From assembly GCA_023229545.1 (NCBI GenBank), contig JALNZB010000010.1:27559-91558 (forward strand): DNA of 64,000 bases, in the 5' to 3' direction. A program made the position numbers and the translations under genes. Shown piece after piece: positions 58,667-64,000 of this stretch; the first letter of the stretch is position 1; the number at the start of each line of letters is the position of its first letter. A model generated the notes under the pieces. The model was not told the origin of the DNA and searched no databases. It saw nothing but the letters and a program-made list of their open reading frames with translations. The stretch is from Sulfuritalea sp. (lineage in GTDB: Bacteria; Pseudomonadota; Gammaproteobacteria; Burkholderiales; Rhodocyclaceae).

Positions 58667-59359
58667 TCAGTCGTCGGTCTTCAGTTTCCTGAACGCCACC
58701 AGATCAACCAGAATCAACTGGCCGTCACACTCTTGAATAAGTCCCTGGGCAAGGAGATCGCGCATGACGCGACTGACCATCTCGCGCGAAGCGCCGATCA
58801 TCTTCGCGATATCCTGTTTGGTGATCTTGTGCGTCACTACCTTGCGCCCGTCCACGATCTCCGCCGCTTCCAGCAGCAAGCGCGCAACGCGCCCATACAC
58901 ATCGAACAGCGCGAGGCTCTCGATGTTGCGGTCGGCCAGGCGCAAGCGCTTGGTCAGGTTGCGCATGATGAAGAGGGAAACATCGGGGTTCTCCGCCAGG
59001 CATTGCTTGAAGTCCTCCTTGCCGATTACCACCACTTCACTTGACTCGACTGCCAGCACGGTCGCCGAACGCGGATGGTCGTCGAGCACCCCCATTTCGC
59101 CAAACAGTTCCCCCGGCCCGAGCATGGAAAGAATGACTTCGCGCCCCTCCTCGTCACTGATCTGTACCTTCAAGACACCGGAAAGGACGAAGTAGATGTT
59201 GTCGGTATGATCGCCGGCGTGCAACACAACGGTGTGCCGCGGCACATGGCGCAGCATCGCCACGCGCAACAGCGGCCTGAGAGACTTGTCATCAAGCGTC
59301 TCGAAGATCGGCAGCGCCCGCAAGGTGGTCAATGAAACTCCAGCATTCGGCGAATTCAC
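58667..59359 (-). CDS. CRP/FNR-family transcription regulator (Vfr/Clp-like)
   Basis: 230 residues. Cyclic-nucleotide domain with LSGVLKVQI, GPGELFGEMGVLDDHPRSATV (cAMP-binding pocket) and a C-terminal helix-turn-helix (ITKQDIAKMIGASREMVSRVMRDL). No N-terminal Cys for a [4Fe-4S] cluster, so it is CRP-like rather than FNR. Effector not certain; the sequence near the pocket (RSAT) allows cAMP. Upstream of tRNA-Leu on the same strand. Confidence 0.9.
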   Translation of the reverse strand: MNSPNAGVSLTTLRALPIFETLDDKSLRPLLRVAMLRHVPRHTVVLHAGDHTDNIYFVLSGVLKVQISDEEGREVILSMLGPGELFGEMGVLDDHPRSATVLAVESSEVVVIGKEDFKQCLAENPDVSLFIMRNLTKRLRLADRNIESLALFDVYGRVARLLLEAAEIVDGRKVVTHKITKQDIAKMIGASREMVSRVMRDLLAQGLIQECDGQLILVDLVAFRKLKTDD

Positions 59360-59504
59360 AACTTACCTCCGTGAAAACTGAAAACGTGCCCGACATGAGA
59401 ACGCATGGCGGGCGTCGAGTGCAATCCAGGAATCGCCATTCTGCCTGTCGCGAATACGATTTGCCGGCCTGCTCGGCCTACTCGGACTGCTTTGCGCATG
59501 TTCT

Positions 59505-59589
59505 TGGTGCCGGGGGGGGAAGTCGAATCCCCATGCCTTGCGGCGGCGGTGTTTGAGACCGCTACGTCTACCGATTCCGTCACCCCGGC
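59505..59589 (-). tRNA. tRNA-Leu(CAA)
   Basis: 85 bases with encoded CCA. Acceptor GCCGGGG pairs with CCCCGGC; anticodon stem GCGGT/ACCGC around loop CTCAAAC gives CAA, which reads UUG. TTCGACT is the T loop and there is a class II variable arm. Confidence 0.95.
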
Positions 59590-59667
59590 CCGGGATGTCG
59601 CGACACTGGAATACGTGCCGTGCGAGGCGCGCATTATCCGACAAAGTCGATCATCCCACAATGCGCC

Positions 59668-59673
59668 TATAAT
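59668..59673 (+). promoter_or_regulatory. -10 box TATAAT immediately before kup (possible leaderless start)
   Basis: TATAAT lies 6 bases before the ATG of kup. With the usual 6-7 base distance, transcription would begin on the A of the ATG. No convincing -35 is seen. Confidence 0.4.
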
Positions 59674-59679
59674 TTTGCG

Positions 59680-61575
59680 ATGCAGGGCAACAACAATACC
59701 GGCGACATTTCAAAACCACGCCTCGCCGCTATCTCCGTGGCGGCCATGGGCGTGGTCTACGGCGATATCGGCACCAGCCCGCTTTACACCATGAAGGAAG
59801 TCTTCAACGGCCCGCACGCCGTGGCGGTGTCGCCGAATAACCTGCTGGGCATTCTCTCGCTGATTTTCTGGGCGCTGACCATCACGGTGACGCTCAAATA
59901 CGTGATGTTCATCACCCGCGCCGACAACCGCGGCGAAGGCGGCATCATGGCCCTGACCTCGCTCGCCCTGCGTACTCGCGGCGCCGGACCGGGCATGTTG
60001 TGGCTGATGTCGATACTCGGCATATTCGGCGCCGGACTGTTCTACGGCGATGCGGTCATCACACCCGCCATGTCGGTACTTTCCGCCGTCGAAGGGCTGG
60101 AAGTGGCGACGCCGATGTTCAAACCCTACGTCGTACCCATCACCGTACTGGTTATCTGCGGCCTGTTTTTCTTTCAACCGCGCGGCACGGCCAGCGTCGG
60201 CGCCCTGTTCGGTCCCGTGATGCTGTTCTGGTTCGGCACACTGGGCGTGCTGGGCCTCTGGAATGTTCTCAAGCATCCGGCGGTAATCGCCGCCATCAAC
60301 CCCTGGTACGCCGTGCACTTCTTCGTGGAAAACCGTTCCCATGCATGGCTGGCGCTGGGCGCGGTGGTGTTGGCGATCACCGGCGGCGAGGCGCTGTACG
60401 CCGACATGGGCCATTTCGGCCGACGACCGATAATGTGGGCCTGGCTCGGCTATGTCTTTCCCTGCCTGTACCTGAACTACCTTGGACAGGGCGCGTTGAT
60501 CCTAGACAACCCGGCGGCGGTGAAAAATCCATTCTTCATGCTGGTGCCGGATGAACTGCTCTATCCCATGGTCGGCCTAGCCACCGCCGCCACCATCATC
60601 GCCTCGCAGGCGGTGATTTCCGGCGCGTTTTCGCTGACCAGCCAGGCCATGCAACTGGGTTACTGCCCGCGCCTCCCGGTCAAGTTCACCTCGGAACGCG
60701 AGAAGGGGCAGATCTACATTCCCAACATCAACTGGCTGTTGCTGCTGGCCGTGATCATTCTGGTGCTCGGCTTCAAGTCATCGTCTAATCTGGCCTCCGC
60801 CTATGGCATCGCGGTCACCCTGACCATGATGATCGACACCTTGCTCGCCTTCGTCGTGGTGCGCGCGCTGTGGAACTGGAACTGGGTCAAGGCCGGCCTG
60901 TTCCTGACGCTGTTCATCGTGGTGGACTTTGCGTTCTTCTCCGCCAATCTGGTCAAGGTGCTGGATGGCGGCTGGTTTCCGCTGATGCTTGGTCTGGGCA
61001 TCTTCACCCTGTTTGCGACCTGGAAGCGTGGCCGCAAGCTGCTCTACGAGAGGCTCCAGCAGGATTCCATTCCGCTGGACGCCTTCATTACCAGCCTTCA
61101 GTACGGCGGTCCGCATCGCGTCGAGGGCACCGGCATATTCATGACCACGCGCCCCGACGGCGTGCCACGGGCCATGCTGCACAACATGCTGCACAACAAG
61201 GTGCTGCACGAACGGGTCATTCTGCTCAACGTCAACGTGCGGGATATTCCCCATGTCGACGAGAACGAGCGCATGCAAGTCGAATCGCTGAAGGAGGATT
61301 TCTACCGCATCGTGCTGAATTACGGTTTCAAGGATGATCCCAACATACCGCTGGCGCTGGAACTGTGCGCCCAACACGGCATGGCGCCGATAGAGATGAT
61401 GGAAACCTCCTTTTTCCTTGGCCGCGAAACCATCGTCCCCAACCGCGTGCCGGCCATGACCCTGTGGCGACAAATACTGTTCACGTGGATGTTCCGCAAT
61501 GCGGGGACGGCGACTGATTTCTTCAAGCTGCCGACCAATCGCGTCGTTGAACTCGGCACCCAGGTCGAGCTCTGA
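59680..61575 (+). CDS. kup: Low-affinity potassium transporter Kup
   Basis: 631 residues, about 12 helices. GVVYGDIGTSPLYTMKEVF, GEGGIMALTSLA and GALFYGDAVITPAMSVLSAVEGLEV-type segments are Kup hallmarks. A soluble C-terminal part follows (about 440-631). Takes up K+ with H+. The ATG at 59680 lies only 6 bases behind a TATAAT and has no ribosome site, so a leaderless mRNA is possible. Confidence 0.95.
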   Translation: MQGNNNTGDISKPRLAAISVAAMGVVYGDIGTSPLYTMKEVFNGPHAVAVSPNNLLGILSLIFWALTITVTLKYVMFITRADNRGEGGIMALTSLALRTRGAGPGMLWLMSILGIFGAGLFYGDAVITPAMSVLSAVEGLEVATPMFKPYVVPITVLVICGLFFFQPRGTASVGALFGPVMLFWFGTLGVLGLWNVLKHPAVIAAINPWYAVHFFVENRSHAWLALGAVVLAITGGEALYADMGHFGRRPIMWAWLGYVFPCLYLNYLGQGALILDNPAAVKNPFFMLVPDELLYPMVGLATAATIIASQAVISGAFSLTSQAMQLGYCPRLPVKFTSEREKGQIYIPNINWLLLLAVIILVLGFKSSSNLASAYGIAVTLTMMIDTLLAFVVVRALWNWNWVKAGLFLTLFIVVDFAFFSANLVKVLDGGWFPLMLGLGIFTLFATWKRGRKLLYERLQQDSIPLDAFITSLQYGGPHRVEGTGIFMTTRPDGVPRAMLHNMLHNKVLHERVILLNVNVRDIPHVDENERMQVESLKEDFYRIVLNYGFKDDPNIPLALELCAQHGMAPIEMMETSFFLGRETIVPNRVPAMTLWRQILFTWMFRNAGTATDFFKLPTNRVVELGTQVEL

Positions 61576-61659
61576 CCGGAATTTCGGCTTTGACTCGGAG
61601 CCGTCCCGGCTAACATCCGGATACATGTTTCATGAAGCGAATCGTCTAAAATCGTTTCC

Positions 61660-62976
61660 ATGAAAACATCCTCCCGTCTTGGACTGGCCGTTCTCGCTCT
61701 CATCATTCTCGCCGCTGCCGGCTACGCGGCATGGCGCTATTTCGGCACGGCAACCGATGCTCCCAAATTCAAGCTGGCGAAAGCCGAAACCGGCCCGCTG
61801 ACGGCCGCCGTCTCCGCCACGGGAACCTTGAACCCGGTGGTTTCGGTGCAAGTCGGATCGCAGGTCTCCGGGCAGATCAAGGAAATTCTGGTCGACTTCA
61901 ACTCGCCGGTGAAGGAAAACCAGTTGATCGCCCGCATCGATCCGGAAACCTTCCAGTACCGTTTGCGCCAGGCCGAGGCCGACGTCGACGCCGCGCGTGC
62001 CGCGCTCGGGGTGCAGCAGGCCGAAGTGCTGCGCGCCAAGGCCAACCTGGCGGAATTCCAGCGCGATTTCGAGCGCAAGAAGCTACTGGTGGAAAAGAAC
62101 TTCATTTCCTCCGCCGAGCGCGAAAAGGCGCAAAGCGTTCTTGACGCCGGTCGCGCCTCCCTGCAGGTGGCGGAATCGCAGGCAAGGAATAGCGAGGCCC
62201 AGGTACGCCAGCGCGAAGCGCAACGGGGGCAGGCCCGCATCGATCTCGAACGCACGGCGATCAAGGCGCCGGTGAATGGCATCGTCGTCAAGCGCAGCAT
62301 CGAGCCGGGGCAGACCGTTGCCGCCAGCCTGCAATCGCCCGAGTTGTTCATCATCGCCAAAAACCTGACCGACATGCAGGTGGAAACCTCGATCGACGAA
62401 GCCGATGTCGGTCGCATCATGGTTGGGCAAAAGGCCAGCTTCACGGTCGATGCCTTTGCCGGTCGCTCGTTCTCCGGCGAGGTCAAGCAAGTGCGCAAGG
62501 CCGCCACCGTAGTCTCCAACGTCGTTACCTACACGGTGGTGATTTCCGCCGCCAATCCCGAGCTCACCTTGCTTCCCGGCATGACCGCGAACGTGCGCGT
62601 GGTCACGGCGCAGAAGGAAGCAGCGCTCAAGGTGCCCAATGCCGCGTTGCGTTTCCGTCCGCCGGGCGGCGATGAAAAGAAGGCCGTGGCCGCCGTATCG
62701 CCAGCGCCGACTTCCGCCAAGGGCGGGGGTGCCTCCGGCGGTAGCCGCTCCGGCAGCGGTCGCTCTGGCGCGAGCGGCAACAGTGGCGGTGGCCGCGTCT
62801 GGATCATCGGCGAAGATGGCAAGCCGAAGGCGGTCAGCGTTCGTCTGGGCCTTACCGACGGCAGCATGACGGAGATCGTTTCCGGCGACATCAAGGAAGG
62901 CGACGAAGTGATTGTCGGCCAGCAAACCGCGAATGGCGCCAAGCAGACCGGCGTGCCCGGCCCGCGCCTGTTCTGA
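61660..62976 (+). CDS. MacA-like efflux adaptor
   Basis: 438 residues. One N-terminal helix, the lipoyl/biotinyl halves (GTLNPVVSVQVGSQVSGQI, TAIKAPVNGIVVKRSIEPGQTV) around a long coiled coil (100-210), beta-barrel (VETSIDEADVGRI) and membrane-proximal domain. The C-terminal linker (about 340-385) is Gly/Ser-rich, contains repeat copy 10 (AVSPAPTSA) and is unusual for MacA. Works with the following ABC ATPase and permease. Confidence 0.9.
   Translation: MKTSSRLGLAVLALIILAAAGYAAWRYFGTATDAPKFKLAKAETGPLTAAVSATGTLNPVVSVQVGSQVSGQIKEILVDFNSPVKENQLIARIDPETFQYRLRQAEADVDAARAALGVQQAEVLRAKANLAEFQRDFERKKLLVEKNFISSAEREKAQSVLDAGRASLQVAESQARNSEAQVRQREAQRGQARIDLERTAIKAPVNGIVVKRSIEPGQTVAASLQSPELFIIAKNLTDMQVETSIDEADVGRIMVGQKASFTVDAFAGRSFSGEVKQVRKAATVVSNVVTYTVVISAANPELTLLPGMTANVRVVTAQKEAALKVPNAALRFRPPGGDEKKAVAAVSPAPTSAKGGGASGGSRSGSGRSGASGNSGGGRVWIIGEDGKPKAVSVRLGLTDGSMTEIVSGDIKEGDEVIVGQQTANGAKQTGVPGPRLF
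62691..62718 (+). repeat. Dispersed 28-bp repeat, copy 10
   Basis: 24 of 28 match. In the low-complexity linker of the MacA-like adaptor, translated as AVSPAPTSA. Confidence 0.7.
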
Positions 62977-62991
62977 AATAGGCTCCTGGCC

Positions 62992-63708
62992 ATGGCGGAA
63001 GCGCTGATCCGGGTCGAGGAACTGGCCAAGGAATACCGCATGGGCAGCAACGTGGTGCCGGCCCTGTGCGGCGTCAGCCTTGAAATCGCGGCGGGCGAAT
63101 TTGTCGCCGTGATGGGCCCCTCCGGTTCCGGCAAATCCACCTTCATGAATATGCTCGGCTGCCTCGACCATCCCAGCGGCGGTCGCTACTGGCTCGACGG
63201 GCAGGAAGTCTCGCAGCTTTCCGGCGACGATCTGGCACGCATGCGCAATCGCAAGCTGGGTTTTGTCTTCCAGCATTTCAACCTGCTGGCCCGAACGACA
63301 GCGCTGGACAATGTCGCCCTGCCCCTGCTCTACAGCGCGGTGCCGCCGCATGAGCGCCGGCAGATGGCGGAACGGCGGCTGGCCCAGGTCGGCCTCGCCG
63401 AGCGTATGGATCACCACCCGGCACAACTCTCGGGCGGCCAGCAACAGCGCGTCGCCATCGACCGCGCGCTGGTGAATAATCCGCAACTGGTGCTGGCCGA
63501 CGAGCCGACCGGCGCGCTCGATTCGCACACCAGCGTCGAGATCATGGCCCTGCTGCAACAGCTCAATCGCGACGGCATCACGATTGTCCTGGTGACCCAC
63601 GAGCACGATGTCGCCTGTTTTGCCGGACGCATCATCGGTTTCCGCGACGGCAAGGTCATCGAAGACAAGCCCAATGCCGCCAACGACGCGGCGGCACTGC
63701 TCAAATGA
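62992..63708 (+). CDS. MacB-type ABC transporter ATPase
   Basis: 238 residues. Walker A GPSGSGKST (42-50), signature LSGGQQQRVAIDRAL (normally IARAL), Walker B VLADEPTGALD. In MacB the ATPase is fused to the permease; here it is separate, as in LolD-like or split MacB systems. 15 bases behind the adaptor gene and overlapping the permease gene by 4 bases. Confidence 0.92.
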   Translation: MAEALIRVEELAKEYRMGSNVVPALCGVSLEIAAGEFVAVMGPSGSGKSTFMNMLGCLDHPSGGRYWLDGQEVSQLSGDDLARMRNRKLGFVFQHFNLLARTTALDNVALPLLYSAVPPHERRQMAERRLAQVGLAERMDHHPAQLSGGQQQRVAIDRALVNNPQLVLADEPTGALDSHTSVEIMALLQQLNRDGITIVLVTHEHDVACFAGRIIGFRDGKVIEDKPNAANDAAALLK

Positions 63709-64000
63709 ACTTCGCCGCCACACTCAGGATCGCCCTGCTCGCCCTGCGCATCAACAAGATGCGCTCGGCGCTGACCATGCTCGGCATCATCATCGGCGTC
63801 GCCGCGGTGATTGTCATGATCGCCGTCGGCGGCGGCGCGCAGGCGCGGGTTGAGGACCAGATCCGCAGCCTCGGCTCGAACATCATCATGGTGCTGTCGG
63901 GTTCGATGACCTCGGGCGGGGCGCGCATGGGTTCCGGCTCGGGGCCGACAATTTTCGAGGACGACGCCTACGCCATGAGCCGCGAGATTGCTGAAATCCA
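63705..64000 (+). CDS. MacB/FtsX-type ABC permease, 3' truncated by window
   Basis: The first 98 residues are visible: LALRINKMRSALTMLGIIIGVAAVIVMIAVGGGAQ and the start of the periplasmic domain (GSNIIMVL). Matches the N-terminus of MacB permease units. Continues past the end of the window. Starts at ATG 63705, overlapping the ATPase stop. Confidence 0.88.
   Translation, partial: MNFAATLRIALLALRINKMRSALTMLGIIIGVAAVIVMIAVGGGAQARVEDQIRSLGSNIIMVLSGSMTSGGARMGSGSGPTIFEDDAYAMSREIAEI

Overview
The window reads as a chromosomal segment of a GC-rich betaproteobacterium, most likely from the Rhodocyclales or a close relative. The support is gene content and order: alaA-hom-(insert)-thrC, parE-parC next to rmlBACD, lptF-lptG divergent from pepA-holC, yajC-secD-secF behind queA-tgt, purB with a DUF2322 gene, a cytochrome c' gene, and a 2-aminobenzoyl-CoA monooxygenase/reductase of the type known from aromatic-degrading Rhodocyclales. 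The species cannot be fixed from the sequence alone.

Layout. 0-3.5 kb: end of a hybrid histidine kinase (REC-HPt) and a REC-PAS-GGDEF-EAL-REC protein with a degenerate GGDEF site. 3.6-7.3 kb: MarC-family membrane protein, an orphan MlaF-like ATPase, and an APH-type kinase coupled to a HAD hydrolase. 7.3-13.8 kb: a redox and stress cluster with a HiPIP, an FMN reductase, a broken CHRD-like fragment, an alpha/beta hydrolase, an alternative oxidase, a persulfide dioxygenase, a tandem DUF1566 protein and a diheme peroxidase-like cytochrome. 13.8-15.6 kb: secreted CAP protein, a collagen-like lipoprotein and a small membrane protein. 15.7-18.8 kb: a short arn-like operon (ArnT-type glycosyltransferase, SMR-type transporter, DegT aminotransferase). 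19-25.4 kb: alaA-hom and thrC, separated by about 2.4 kb holding a Phd/DUF2442 pair, a cassette bounded by inverted repeats, and a MNT-HEPN toxin-antitoxin pair. 25.5-33.4 kb: parC, parE and dTDP-rhamnose synthesis (rmlD, C, A, B). 33.7-36.4 kb: aminobenzoyl-CoA monooxygenase/reductase and a RidA protein. 36.4-39.2 kb: IS66 remnant, a glycine-rich secreted protein and a periplasmic coiled-coil protein. 39.2-59.4 kb: mostly housekeeping (DMT transporter, dapB, bamE, GDT1, recN, nadK, lptG/lptF, pepA, holC, GST, purB, cytochrome c' and b561, secF/secD/yajC, tgt, queA, a CRP-like regulator). 59.5-64 kb: tRNA-Leu(CAA), kup, and a MacA/MacB-type efflux operon running off the end.

The most unusual signal is a family of about 28-bp near-identical repeats: ten good copies and one marginal copy spread across the window. 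Nine good copies lie inside protein-coding genes, in five of the six possible frames, mostly without breaking the host protein, and eight of the ten point the same way along the + strand. One copy is intergenic. The spacing, strand bias and accommodation within genes fit a genome-wide signal (DNA uptake, chromosome architecture or recombination hotspot type) or a tiny mobile repeat that tolerates translation. Nothing in the window identifies the protein that would read it.
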